A DNA stretch of 64,000 bases from positions 992,001 through 1,056,000 of the forward strand of contig CP136956.1 of the NCBI GenBank assembly GCA_033105485.1, read 5' to 3'. This DNA comes from LVI-A0039 sp033105485 (GTDB lineage Bacteria; Bacillota_I; Bacilli_A; UBA3375). Below are positions 41,934-51,134 of this stretch, piece after piece. The notes beneath the pieces are model-generated. The model had not been told where the DNA came from and ran no database searches. It was given only the letters and a program-made list of their open reading frames with translations. Numbering within the stretch: position 1 is the stretch's first letter; every line of letters begins with the position of its first letter. Both the position numbers and the translations under genes were made by a program.

Positions 41934-44900
41934 ATGAACGATAAGAAAAATAATAAATCAAAACTTGTATTAGTTTCGACGCTAATTTTTGCATTCGGTT
42001 TATTTCAATCAATTCCATCGTTTAATTTATATGCGAGTGATATTGATACTGAGCTTAAAGAACCTGCAGTAGATGCTAATGTGCAATCAGCTGGTGAAAA
42101 GACATTGTCATATAAGTTAACGGCGGATCCAAGCTCGGTTCTTGAAATGTCATCTAAAAAAATGTATTCCGAAGATGAACTTATTGATATCCTTGGGATA
42201 AAAGTAAATGATTCTACTGATTTAGCAACTTCAAAAAATCTTGATTTCAGTGGATATTATGATACGACTAAACCAGGAACATATCATATTACAGTAAGAC
42301 TATTTGGTCATTATAAGTCAATTGAAACAGACTTAGTTGTTGATCAAGTTCCAGCTCAAATATCTGCGGCTAAAAATTCTCTATCTGTCAATTACGGTCA
42401 AACAATAGCTGATTTAAAAGCAGAATTTGGAATTAATGCGTGGGAATTTGATGAGATGGCTGGAGATTTAAATGAAAACGTAACAATGACAGGTTCTGTC
42501 GACTATAATCTTCCAGGGATTTATAAATTAACATTTTCAACACACGATGATGATACACCGAGAACAACAGCTAGTGTTGAAGTAGAAGTTATGGTTGTTG
42601 ATGGCGCTCCTGCTATATCGACACTTCCAGCAAATATTAATATGGTCGAAGAAGCTAAAACATTAACTGATGCTTCAATTATTAGTGAATCAGGTGTTGG
42701 ATTTAAATATAGCGATGGCACAGCAGTAGATGCTAGTAACATTATGCTAAGTGTTGGTGCGTCTGGATCAACTGCTTTTGATTACGGAAAAACACCCGGT
42801 ACATATCATGCAGTAGCAACTGCCTATAATCAAAGTGGAACAAAATCTATTATGGCAGAGTTTGATATTATTGTAAGCGCAGTAAAACCAACAATTGTAT
42901 CAGCAAATAAAAATTACTACGTTCCAGTTGGTACACCACTACCAGACCAAGCAACATTAGAGTCATGGTTTAAAATAAGTGGATATGAATTTTCAGGAGT
43001 TGAAAATGGATATAGCATTTCATACTACTTTGTAAATAGTCAAGGTTACAAAAATTCACATCCAACAAATAACCCAATCAAATTTGTAATAGTTGATAAC
43101 GATGGACAAACTGATGAAGTTGAAGTGAACCTTCACATTAAGAAAAAAGGCTTCATACCAGGAACAGATCCTGTGCCTCCAGTTGTTCACTCAAACACTG
43201 TATTTGAAAGTCCAGAGGGAACAATATTAAGTGATGAAATGTTAATTCAAAAATTTATTGTTGCAGTTATAGACGATGAAGATGGAAATTACACTATTGA
43301 AGTATCACACGACATTGACTGGTATTATGCTAAAGATTATCCAGTTACTTTCAAAGTTACAGATGGTAATGGTTTATCTACAATAGTAGTTAAAACATTA
43401 CGACTAACAGACTTATTACCATCAATTAGCTACAAATATAACCCTATATATTACACTGTAGGAAACCCATTACCAGACTTTAAACAAGCATTTGGAATTT
43501 CTGCCAAAGAAATTGTTAAAGGTGATTTAACTAGTCAAGTTAAAGTGTTTGGTCTTGCAAATGTCCAAACACCAGGAACTCACTACATTACATTTAGAGT
43601 GTACGATAACGAAGGAAATGAAGATTCAATTATTCTGAAAGTTATCACTAGTGAACCAGTTAACACGGCCCCAACAATTAGTGGTACTGATTTCATTGAG
43701 TTTCCAGAAGATAACGGTGAAGCATTAACAAAAGCACAACTAATTTACATGTTTAATATTCAAGCAATGGATTTTGAAGATGGAATGTTAAGTGTTGATA
43801 AAATCGATATAATAGGTGCACCAGCGGACTTACATCACCCAGATGTATACATAATTAAATTTACGGGAACAGATAGCAAAGGTAATTCAAGTGTATTTAA
43901 AGCAGTTTTAAAAGTTACTGATGTTAAGCCAACAATGAAACAAAAAATTAAACATTCATATCGACCAGTAGGTATGCCAATTGAAGATTTAATTGCAGAA
44001 TATAAAATTGAAGCAACTGAATTTACAAAAGGTGACTTAAATGGTTCAATTGTGATTACATATGAAAAAATTGGTGAATACTTCGATATGCCAGTAGATG
44101 AAATTGACTACGATGAACCCGGCTTCTATAGAATTAAATTTACAGCTACTGACGAAGAAGGAAATATGGTTTATAAAAAAGCATATTTAGATATTGGTTC
44201 ATCTGGTAACGTTATAGAATTTGATGCTTTAGGTGAAATTACAATTCCTGAAGAATTAAATTTATCAGTGAAAGACTTAATTGCGATGTTTGAACCATAC
44301 GCTATTGAATACACAGAAGAAGATATTATCGACTTATTTGAACAAATCGGTCTAGAAGGACACTATGACTTACATAAACCAAGTAAGGAAGGTGACCCAT
44401 ATGAGTTAATTTTAACTTTAACTTACAAAGATGAAGTATATGAAATCCCAGTATCCTTAAACATTACAGATATTTTACCTACAATTGAAGCAGACAATGA
44501 ATTAGTAACAATTAAAGATACAGATGAGTTAACAATTGAGAAATTACTAAAATTATTTGGTATTACTGCAAGTGAAATAAATGAAAATGATTTATTCGAT
44601 CAAGTTAAAGTAGATTTCAGTAGCATCCTATCAAAAGGTGGTAAGCTAATCCCAGGAGCATACCCAGTTGTATTTACGGTAGTAGATGAAGAAGGAAATG
44701 AAGTTAGCACAACAACTACAGTTCAAGTTCAAGATGCTACAGTTGATGATGAAGACACAAGTGAAGTTGATGACACAGATACAAGTGAAGTTGATGACAC
44801 AGATACAAGTGAAGTTGATGACACAGATGATACAGACACAAATGAAGTTGATGATGTAGATGATGTAGATGATACAGACGATGAAATGGAAGCTAGTAGT

Positions 44901-45020
44901 ACTAGTGTTATGACATTAGCACAAACTGGTGGATCAATCGTATCTCTACTTGTAATCGCTGGATTTGTATTAGTAGTGACTTTAATGGTTAGAGCTAGTA
45001 TTTTAAACAGTAGAAAATAA
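41934..45020 (+). CDS. LAQTG-anchored surface adhesin with Ig-like repeats
   Basis: A 1028-residue cell-wall protein. It has a signal peptide (KLVLVSTLIFAFGLFQSIPS, cleaved near LYAS) and about ten beta-sandwich modules of roughly 75-90 residues. Two kinds alternate: one with EDGxxxxE...xPGxYxxxFxxTDxxGN and one with xEFxKGDLxxxI. These resemble DUF5011/HYR-type Ig domains. A Thr/Asp/Glu stalk follows (SEVDDTDT repeats). The C-terminal sorting signal is LAQTG, then a hydrophobic helix (SIVSLLVIAGFVLVVTLMV) and RASILNSRK. LAxTG is a variant of LPxTG, so a sortase with altered preference is implied. Modules match those at the distal end of the giant protein at 52.7 kb. Confidence 0.85.
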   Translation: MNDKKNNKSKLVLVSTLIFAFGLFQSIPSFNLYASDIDTELKEPAVDANVQSAGEKTLSYKLTADPSSVLEMSSKKMYSEDELIDILGIKVNDSTDLATSKNLDFSGYYDTTKPGTYHITVRLFGHYKSIETDLVVDQVPAQISAAKNSLSVNYGQTIADLKAEFGINAWEFDEMAGDLNENVTMTGSVDYNLPGIYKLTFSTHDDDTPRTTASVEVEVMVVDGAPAISTLPANINMVEEAKTLTDASIISESGVGFKYSDGTAVDASNIMLSVGASGSTAFDYGKTPGTYHAVATAYNQSGTKSIMAEFDIIVSAVKPTIVSANKNYYVPVGTPLPDQATLESWFKISGYEFSGVENGYSISYYFVNSQGYKNSHPTNNPIKFVIVDNDGQTDEVEVNLHIKKKGFIPGTDPVPPVVHSNTVFESPEGTILSDEMLIQKFIVAVIDDEDGNYTIEVSHDIDWYYAKDYPVTFKVTDGNGLSTIVVKTLRLTDLLPSISYKYNPIYYTVGNPLPDFKQAFGISAKEIVKGDLTSQVKVFGLANVQTPGTHYITFRVYDNEGNEDSIILKVITSEPVNTAPTISGTDFIEFPEDNGEALTKAQLIYMFNIQAMDFEDGMLSVDKIDIIGAPADLHHPDVYIIKFTGTDSKGNSSVFKAVLKVTDVKPTMKQKIKHSYRPVGMPIEDLIAEYKIEATEFTKGDLNGSIVITYEKIGEYFDMPVDEIDYDEPGFYRIKFTATDEEGNMVYKKAYLDIGSSGNVIEFDALGEITIPEELNLSVKDLIAMFEPYAIEYTEEDIIDLFEQIGLEGHYDLHKPSKEGDPYELILTLTYKDEVYEIPVSLNITDILPTIEADNELVTIKDTDELTIEKLLKLFGITASEINENDLFDQVKVDFSSILSKGGKLIPGAYPVVFTVVDEEGNEVSTTTTVQVQDATVDDEDTSEVDDTDTSEVDDTDTSEVDDTDDTDTNEVDDVDDVDDTDDEMEASSTSVMTLAQTGGSIVSLLVIAGFVLVVTLMVRASILNSRK
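44757..44885 (+). repeat. 24-bp in-frame tandem repeats in the adhesin stalk
   Basis: About four units of ACAAGTGAAGTTGATGACAC plus GAT (24 bp) and shorter GATGTAGAT-type units encode SEVDDTDT. The unit is a multiple of three, so copy changes alter stalk length but not frame. Confidence 0.8.
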
Positions 45021-45023
45021 AGA

Positions 45024-45049
45024 AAAGAAGCCATTTGGCTTCTTTTTTT
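45024..45049. terminator. Bidirectional terminator after the adhesin
   Basis: AAAGAAGCC-ATTT-GGCTTCTTT with T-run, between convergent genes. Confidence 0.85.
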
Positions 45050-45245
45050 AAGTTATTTCTATCAACTTGTGTGCAAGTGTCACTAATGTATTTGGAAAAA
45101 ACCAAATAATAAAGACAATAAGCATGATGTGAATCGTAAATTCTACTTTGCCGATTTCGCGTTTACAAATTTTAAAGAACAGAAATAAATACATAGCCAG
45201 TATCAATAGGCCGATACTCACAAAATATAATGTGAATTGATTCAT
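45048..45245 (-). CDS. Small membrane protein, 65 aa
   Basis: Two hydrophobic helices (FTLYFVSIGLLILAMYLFLFF and FTIHIMLIVFIIWFF) joined by a basic loop KICKREIGK. ATG 45245 follows GGAG four bases earlier. No family recognised. Confidence 0.6.
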   Translation of the reverse strand: MNQFTLYFVSIGLLILAMYLFLFFKICKREIGKVEFTIHIMLIVFIIWFFPNTLVTLAHKLIEIT

Positions 45246-45372
45246 TTGTCTCCATCCCAATCCAAACGGATATTAAACTCCCAATTAAAATATCATTAAT
45301 AAAGTTAATAACTTCACCATAATATTATAGCAATTTTTTGTAAATCGATGTAAAAGAGTGCCTAATGCGTGG

Positions 45373-45378
45373 TATAAT
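45373..45378 (+). promoter_or_regulatory. Extended -10 promoter of the SulP gene
   Basis: TGGTATAAT. The expected start near 45385 leaves a leader of only about ten bases and no strong ribosome site, so the mRNA is nearly leaderless. Confidence 0.6.
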
Positions 45379-45394
45379 ATACAACGGTGATTAG

Positions 45395-46843
45395 ATGTTA
45401 GAAAATTTTATGAAACAAGATCTTAAAAAAGAAATACTATCAGGTATTGTTGTTTCAATCGCATTAGTTCCAGAAGCAATTGGATTTGCTTTTGTACTTG
45501 GAATTGATCCGATGGTGGCAATTTATACTTCGATAATTATGGGGATGGTAACAGCATTAGCAGGTGGAAGACCAGCAATGATTACCGCTTCAACAGGAGC
45601 AATCTCATCAGTGTTTGTTACGCTTGTAACGGACCATGGGGTTGAATATTTATTTTATGCAGTAATGTTAATGGGGGTAATTCAAATTATCTTAGCCAAG
45701 CTTAATATTGGTAAGTTGATGATTTTAATCTCAACTCCAATACTGCTTGGGTTTGTAAACGGGCTTGCATATATTGTATTAATGGCGCAAGTTGGACAGT
45801 TTTATGTGCCAGGAACAGATCAGCTATTACAGGGTGTAGATATGTTAATAATGATTGGATTAGTAATAATGACAATCTTATTAATTGTATTCGTACCAAA
45901 AATTATTAAATCGATACCAAGTACTTTAATTGCAATTATTATTGGTACAATTACCGCTTTAATTTTAGAGGCAAATGGATTTAGAGTATATACTGTATAC
46001 GATTATGCTGGTACACATTTAAGTGGTGGATTACCAATGCCGCATATCCCACAAGTACCATTTAACTTAGAACTATTATCGATTATCTTGATACCAGCAC
46101 TTAGTGCGGCAATAGTAGGATTAATCGAAAGTTTATTAACAATGAATATTTTAGATGATATGACTGAATCAGCAGGAGATTCCCAAAAAGTAGGAACAGG
46201 ATTAGGTATTGCTAACGTAGTTTCTGGTCTTTTTGGTGGAATGGGCGGTTGTGCAGTATTAGGTCAATCATTAATTAATATTAATAATGGAGCGAGAACG
46301 TACATTTCTTCATTTAGTGCAGCTGGATTTTTACTATTATTTGTATTATTTGGTTCGTCATTATTAGAGTTAATTCCATTAGGAGTACTAGTTGGGATTA
46401 TGCTTGTAGTTGTTTATAAGACGTTTGCATGGGAAAGTTTCCAATTACATAGACATGCAGATAAGTTCGATATCTTTGTTGTAGTGCTAGTAACAGTTGT
46501 AACAATGGTTACCCACAACTTAGCGACTTCGGTTATTTCAGGTGTACTAGTTTCAACATTCAAATTTACTTGGGAAAAGTCAAAGCGTATTGTTATTGAT
46601 GTAAAGCCAGGTAATATTACAGTTGAAGGTTTAATTTACTTTGCAACAGCAGACACTGTGAAAAAAGAGATTAAAATTACCGAAGATACAGTTATTGATT
46701 TATCAAACGCAAAACTTTTAGACTATACTGCTGCTGATGTGTTAAACTCTATTGTGGAAAGAGCAGACAGTCATGGTTTTGTTGTAACACTAGTAGGGTT
46801 ACAACCAGAATCACAAGAAAAGCTTGATAGAGCGAAAAAGTAG
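45395..46843 (+). CDS. SulP/SLC26 family anion transporter with STAS domain
   Basis: A 482-residue permease with about 12 helices. The N-terminal signature is SIALVPEAIGFAFVLGIDPM (SLC26 type, with the PEAI/PQAI region), then YTSIIMGMVTALAGGRPAMI. A C-terminal STAS domain lies at about 400-482 (ITEDTVIDLSNAKLLDYTAADV). The family moves sulfate, bicarbonate or dicarboxylates. Given the malate/fumarate genes nearby, a dicarboxylate is possible, but the substrate cannot be assigned. Confidence 0.9.
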   Translation: MLENFMKQDLKKEILSGIVVSIALVPEAIGFAFVLGIDPMVAIYTSIIMGMVTALAGGRPAMITASTGAISSVFVTLVTDHGVEYLFYAVMLMGVIQIILAKLNIGKLMILISTPILLGFVNGLAYIVLMAQVGQFYVPGTDQLLQGVDMLIMIGLVIMTILLIVFVPKIIKSIPSTLIAIIIGTITALILEANGFRVYTVYDYAGTHLSGGLPMPHIPQVPFNLELLSIILIPALSAAIVGLIESLLTMNILDDMTESAGDSQKVGTGLGIANVVSGLFGGMGGCAVLGQSLININNGARTYISSFSAAGFLLLFVLFGSSLLELIPLGVLVGIMLVVVYKTFAWESFQLHRHADKFDIFVVVLVTVVTMVTHNLATSVISGVLVSTFKFTWEKSKRIVIDVKPGNITVEGLIYFATADTVKKEIKITEDTVIDLSNAKLLDYTAADVLNSIVERADSHGFVVTLVGLQPESQEKLDRAKK

Positions 46844-46870
46844 TTGCTATTTTTATAGCAGCTTTTTTTT
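46842..46870 (+). terminator. Terminator after the SulP gene
   Basis: AGTTGCTAT-TTTT-ATAGCAGCT with T8; it overlaps the stop codon. Confidence 0.8.
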
Positions 46871-46887
46871 CGGAATAAAGGAGAATA

Positions 46888-47124
46888 ATGAATAATTTAG
46901 GATTAATTATACTAGGATTATGTGCTTTAGTACTATTATTTGTAGTAGATTTTATAACAGTCTTTATCATTGTTGTAATTGTAATGTACTATCGTTTTTT
47001 ACATATACAAAATGAAGCTAAAACAATTAGCAAAACTAATCTAAAAGTATATAATTTAAGCAATCGAATTATCAAATATGTGACAGTTACAATCGATACA
47101 GTAATCAAAGCATTATTTAAATAA
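46888..47124 (+). CDS. Small membrane protein, 78 aa
   Basis: A long N-terminal hydrophobic stretch (about residues 4-36, two helices) is followed by a polar, amphipathic C-terminus. AAGGAG precedes the ATG. It may be partly read through from the SulP transcript. No family recognised. Confidence 0.6.
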   Translation: MNNLGLIILGLCALVLLFVVDFITVFIIVVIVMYYRFLHIQNEAKTISKTNLKVYNLSNRIIKYVTVTIDTVIKALFK

Positions 47125-47199
47125 AAGTAAAGATAATGTAAACGTTATAAATTGTCTAAAAAAGTGAATAAATGCTAGAAATATAGGGTTTATTTATGT

Positions 47200-47205
47200 T
47201 ATAAT
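47200..47205 (+). promoter_or_regulatory. Extended -10 promoter of the nucleoside ABC operon
   Basis: TGTTATAAT, about 71 bp before the ATPase start. The predicted leader begins with an imperfect hairpin GCAGTCTCA/TGACGCTGC (47216-47235). No purine riboswitch core is seen. Confidence 0.6.
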
Positions 47206-47275
47206 AAAGGATGTTGCAGTCTCAGGTGACGCTGCTGTAAAAAATAAACATGATATGTAGTAAAGGAAGAACGAT

Positions 47276-48808
47276 ATGAATACAAAATATGCTGTTGAAA
47301 TGACGAATATTACGAAAAAATTCGGTACGTTTAAAGCAATTGATAATTTAAATCTAAAAGTTAAACAAGGAACTGTTCATGCAATCCTAGGAGAGAATGG
47401 TGCTGGTAAGTCAACACTTATGAACCTACTTTTCGGATTTTATGACTTAGATGAAGGGCAAATTAAAATCAACGAGGAAGCAGTTGAAATTTCTGATCCA
47501 AACGTTGCTCACAAATTAGGTATTGGTATGGTTCACCAACACTTTAAATTAGTAAAGCCATTTACTGTTGCAGAAAACGTTACTTTAGGTAACGAGATTA
47601 AGCGTGGTCTTTTCGTAGATGAAAAGAAAACGGCTAACAGTGTTCAAACAATCATTGATAAATATAATTTTGCACTTGATGCAAAAACTAAAGTTTCAGA
47701 CTTAAGTGTTGGACAACAACAACGAGTTGAAATTTTAAAGATGTTATACCAAGAAGCAAACATCTTAATCTTTGATGAGCCGACAGGAGCATTAACACCT
47801 CAAGAGACTGATGAATTGTTAAATACTATTTTAGAACTAAAAAGAATGGGTAAAACAATTTTAATTATTACTCACAAATTAAATGAAATTAAAGCAGTTG
47901 CAGATGAATGTACAATAATTCGTAAAGGACAATCAATTGATACTGTTGATGTTGCTGAAACAAGTAGTGATAAATTAGCAGAATTAATGGTAGGTCGTAA
48001 AGTAAGCTTTAGTGTTGATAAGAACCCTAAAGAAGCAGGTAAAGACTTATTAGTTGTAGAAAACATTACTGTAACAGATGCACGTGGTGTTCAAACTTTA
48101 AAGCCAACAAGTTTTACTGTAAAAGCTGGAGAAATCTTTGGTATCGCTGGTATTGATGGAAACGGTCAATTAGAAATCGTTGAAGGAATTACGGGATTAA
48201 GTAAAGTTGATAGTGGTTCAATTGTGTATAAATACCACAACGAAGATATTGAAATTGCAAACATGAATGCGCGTAAAATCGCTGAAATGCAAATTTCACA
48301 TATTCCTCAAGATAGACATAAACACGGTGTTGTATTAGATTACAATATTCCACAAAATGCTAGTTTAAAAGATTACTACAAAAAAGATTTTGCTAGAGGA
48401 ATCTTATTAAATGAAAAGAAAATGAATGACTTAGGTCAAAAATTAATGGATGAACACGATATTCGTGCACCTCACGGTTTAAACTCAGTTGTACGTGATA
48501 TGTCAGGTGGGAACCAACAGAAATTAATTATTGGACGTGAACTTGAGCAAAACCCAAGAGTTTTAGTTGCTTCACAACCAACTCGTGGTGTAGATGTTGG
48601 AGCAATCGAAAACATTCACCAAAAATTATTAAAAGTTCGTGATAATGATAATGCAGTTATCTTATATTCTTTAGAACTAGACGAGATCATTGACTTAAGT
48701 GATAGAATTTTAGTAATGCATGATGGAGAAGCAATGGGAATTGTTGATCCAAAATATACTACTAAAAATGAAATTGGATTGTTAATGGCTGGGAAGGAAT
48801 TACAATAA
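47276..48808 (+). CDS. Nucleoside ABC transporter ATPase (NupA/YufO type)
   Basis: A 510-residue duplicated ATPase of the sugar/nucleoside (CUT2-like) class. The first half is canonical: GENGAGKSTLMN, LSVGQQQRVEIL, LIFDEPTGALTP. The second half has the usual altered P-loop GIDGNGQLEIVEG, MSGGNQQKLIIGREL and ASQPTRGVDVGA in place of the Walker B Glu. It is followed by two permeases and a BMP lipoprotein, which defines the system. ATG 47276 follows GGAAG. Confidence 0.93.
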   Translation: MNTKYAVEMTNITKKFGTFKAIDNLNLKVKQGTVHAILGENGAGKSTLMNLLFGFYDLDEGQIKINEEAVEISDPNVAHKLGIGMVHQHFKLVKPFTVAENVTLGNEIKRGLFVDEKKTANSVQTIIDKYNFALDAKTKVSDLSVGQQQRVEILKMLYQEANILIFDEPTGALTPQETDELLNTILELKRMGKTILIITHKLNEIKAVADECTIIRKGQSIDTVDVAETSSDKLAELMVGRKVSFSVDKNPKEAGKDLLVVENITVTDARGVQTLKPTSFTVKAGEIFGIAGIDGNGQLEIVEGITGLSKVDSGSIVYKYHNEDIEIANMNARKIAEMQISHIPQDRHKHGVVLDYNIPQNASLKDYYKKDFARGILLNEKKMNDLGQKLMDEHDIRAPHGLNSVVRDMSGGNQQKLIIGRELEQNPRVLVASQPTRGVDVGAIENIHQKLLKVRDNDNAVILYSLELDEIIDLSDRILVMHDGEAMGIVDPKYTTKNEIGLLMAGKELQ

Positions 48809-48809
48809 T

Positions 48810-49817
48810 ATGAAAAAATCATTCGAATTAAATAAAATCTTAGTACCGATAGTTTCAGTATTAGTTGCAATCTTAATTGGTTCACTAATATTAGTACTAA
48901 GTGGAAAAAGCCCAGTATTATTATTTCAAAATATTGGAAAAGCAACAGTAGGAGATATTAACGGTTGGTTACGTATTTCTTCAATGTTAGTATTTACAGG
49001 ACTTGCAATTGGATTCTCTTACAAAGGTGGTTTATTCAATATTGGGGCTGAGGGTCAATTTATCGTTGCCTCATTAGCTACTGGAGTATTTGCATTTTAT
49101 AGCCCCTTTCCAAATGCTATTACACCAATAATTGGTTTAGCAGTTGGGTTTATTGCAGGTGCACTTTGGGCATTTATTCCTGGTGTTTTAAAAGCATTCT
49201 ATGGAATTAGTGAGGTTGTTATTACAATTATGCTTAACTGGATTGGGATGTATGCATATGATGCAATTGTAACGTCATCGTTCCACCAAGTATTAAATGA
49301 TCAACAAACTCCAATTCTTGAGCCAAGTAAACAACTTGTAATCAACGGATGGAACTACGCGTTCATCATTTCTTTATTAGCAATTTTTGCTTACTGGTTT
49401 ATTTTAGAAAAAACAACGTTTGGTTATGAATTAAAAGCAATTGGACACTCTAAAGAAATCGCAGATTATACAGGTATTAGTGCGAAAACTCGTATTATTC
49501 AAACAATGATGATTTCAGGTGGATTTGCAGGTCTTGCAGGTGCAACTTATGCATTAAGTTACAGTTATATGTCAACTATTTTAGGTGGATTTGCAAACTA
49601 TGGATTTGATGGTATTGCAGTTGCATTATTAGGTGCTTTAAACTCTGCTGGTATCTTATTTGCAGCGTTACTAATGGGAGCATTACGTAATGCTGAAGCA
49701 GCATTTGGTATTAGTCGTATCCCAACTGAAATCAGTGATATTATTATTGCCTTAATCTTACTATTTAGTATTATTGGGCCAGTAATCTACAAAAAAATGC
49801 AGAAACGAGGTGCATAA
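48810..49817 (+). CDS. Nucleoside ABC transporter permease 1 (NupB/YufP type)
   Basis: A 335-residue BPD_transp_2 family permease with about nine to ten helices. It has the family stretch GLAIGFSYKGGLFNIGAEGQ, then ISEVVITIMLNWIGMYAYDA and GFDGIAVALLGALNSAGI. It starts one base after the ATPase stop. Confidence 0.92.
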   Translation: MKKSFELNKILVPIVSVLVAILIGSLILVLSGKSPVLLFQNIGKATVGDINGWLRISSMLVFTGLAIGFSYKGGLFNIGAEGQFIVASLATGVFAFYSPFPNAITPIIGLAVGFIAGALWAFIPGVLKAFYGISEVVITIMLNWIGMYAYDAIVTSSFHQVLNDQQTPILEPSKQLVINGWNYAFIISLLAIFAYWFILEKTTFGYELKAIGHSKEIADYTGISAKTRIIQTMMISGGFAGLAGATYALSYSYMSTILGGFANYGFDGIAVALLGALNSAGILFAALLMGALRNAEAAFGISRIPTEISDIIIALILLFSIIGPVIYKKMQKRGA

Positions 49818-49818
49818 T

Positions 49819-50763
49819 ATGGGTATCATGGGAATTATAATTTTTGGTACAATCGCTTTAGCGACGCCACTTATTGCAGCTGCATTTGGTGGATTATTAT
49901 CTGAAAGAAGTGGTGTTGTTAACATCGGTCTTGAAGGAATGATGACAACTGGTGCATTTGCATCAGCAACAGTAATCGCTTTAATGGACTTAAATGGTCT
50001 GGGTGGAATGGGTGCTATTGTAGCTGGTATTCTTATCGCTTGTTTAACGGGTGGTCTTGTTGGTTTATTACACGCTTGGCTTTCAATCTCATATAAAGTT
50101 GACCAAGTAATTAGTGGTACAATTATCAATATTGCAACACTTGCAATTACAGTATACTTAACTAAGATTATCTTTGGTGGAGCACAAACACGTATGATTA
50201 CATCTCGCCCACTTAAAGTTATTAATAACAATGTAACAATGTTAAGTGTTATCATTATCTTATTAGCTGTAGTTATTTACTTCCTTGTATATAAAACTAA
50301 ATGGGGTAAACATGTATTAGCAGTTGGGGAAAACCCAAGTGCTGCTGATGCAATGGGTATTGATGTTATTAAAGTAAGATATCAAGCAGTTGTTTTATCT
50401 GGTGTTTTAGGTGGTCTTGGTGGAGCTGCAATTGTTATTAACTCGACAAACTCATTTAGTGGGGCAACAGTTGCAGGTAGTGGTTTCATTGCCTTAGCAG
50501 TACTTATCTTTGGTCGTCATAATCCATTTGGAGTTTTAGCTGCAGGATTTATTTTCGGTTTATTTAAAACGTTAGGAGCTTCAATTCCAACAATTGATCC
50601 AAGTTTAATGCCAAACGCATTACGTTTCTTAACGGATGTTCCGTTAGTGATTTACTTAATCTTACCATACTTCATTACAATTGTTGTATTAGTGATCTTC
50701 TCACGAAACAAAACAATTTCGATGGAAGCATTAGGTACTGCTTACGATAAAGAAGTTAGATAG
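49819..50763 (+). CDS. Nucleoside ABC transporter permease 2 (NupC/YufQ type)
   Basis: A 314-residue BPD_transp_2 permease. It has GGLLSERSGVVNIGLEGMMT, VDQVISGTIINIATLAITVY and GSGFIALAVLIFGRHNPFGV. I use ATG 49819, eight bases after GAGG, rather than the upstream GTG that overlaps the ribosome site. Confidence 0.92.
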   Translation: MGIMGIIIFGTIALATPLIAAAFGGLLSERSGVVNIGLEGMMTTGAFASATVIALMDLNGLGGMGAIVAGILIACLTGGLVGLLHAWLSISYKVDQVISGTIINIATLAITVYLTKIIFGGAQTRMITSRPLKVINNNVTMLSVIIILLAVVIYFLVYKTKWGKHVLAVGENPSAADAMGIDVIKVRYQAVVLSGVLGGLGGAAIVINSTNSFSGATVAGSGFIALAVLIFGRHNPFGVLAAGFIFGLFKTLGASIPTIDPSLMPNALRFLTDVPLVIYLILPYFITIVVLVIFSRNKTISMEALGTAYDKEVR

Positions 50764-50769
50764 TTAATT

Positions 50770-50797
50770 AGAACTTACATTTGTAAGTTCTTTTTTT
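50770..50797 (+). terminator. Terminator after permease 2
   Basis: AGAACTTACA-TT-TGTAAGTTCT with T7. It separates the permeases from the binding-protein gene. Confidence 0.9.
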
Positions 50798-51083
50798 AAT
50801 TTTGCTCTTATAAATTGCCACTTTAGTAAACAAGTTTGAACAGTCAGGAAAACAATTTTCAATTTAGAACTAATTACTAGTATATTAATTAACCTATACA
50901 TCTCAAAAACGTAGTTATTTAAATACTTTTCGAATCAATTAAGAGTAATTATTTTCCTGTCAAAAATTATATATATATATTGGAAGTTTTCACTGTATTT
51001 TGCTATAATAAAAATGATTTAAAACGATTTCATTTTGCTGAAATTAACCTGTGTAAAAAACATGTAATTTTTTTGTAAATCTT
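50798..51083 (+). other. AT-rich intergenic region with long inverted repeat
   Basis: It holds a 15-bp inverted repeat (GTCAGGAAAACAATT at 50843-50857 and AATTATTTTCCTGTC at 50947-50961, 13 of 15 paired), a (TA)n run near 50970 and an unused-looking TGCTATAAT at about 51000. I see no gene or known riboswitch. Confidence 0.4.
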
Positions 51084-51113
51084 TTGTGAATAAATTTTAA
51101 ATTGTGTTATAAT
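51084..51113 (+). promoter_or_regulatory. Promoter of the BMP lipoprotein gene
   Basis: TTGTGA (51084-51089), 18-bp spacer, TATAAT (51108-51113) with extended TGT. A separate, strong promoter fits the higher amount of binding protein a transporter needs. Confidence 0.75.
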
Positions 51114-51134
51114 ATTTTTTGGAAGGGGCAATAT

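Noticed and set aside
44757..44885. Short direct repeats that could suggest a CRISPR array
   Set aside because: The repeats are 24 bp, in frame, without spacers, and encode the acidic stalk of the adhesin.
47206..47275. Possible purine riboswitch before the nucleoside transporter
   Set aside because: The leader is only about 65 nt and lacks the conserved purine aptamer core; only one imperfect hairpin is seen.
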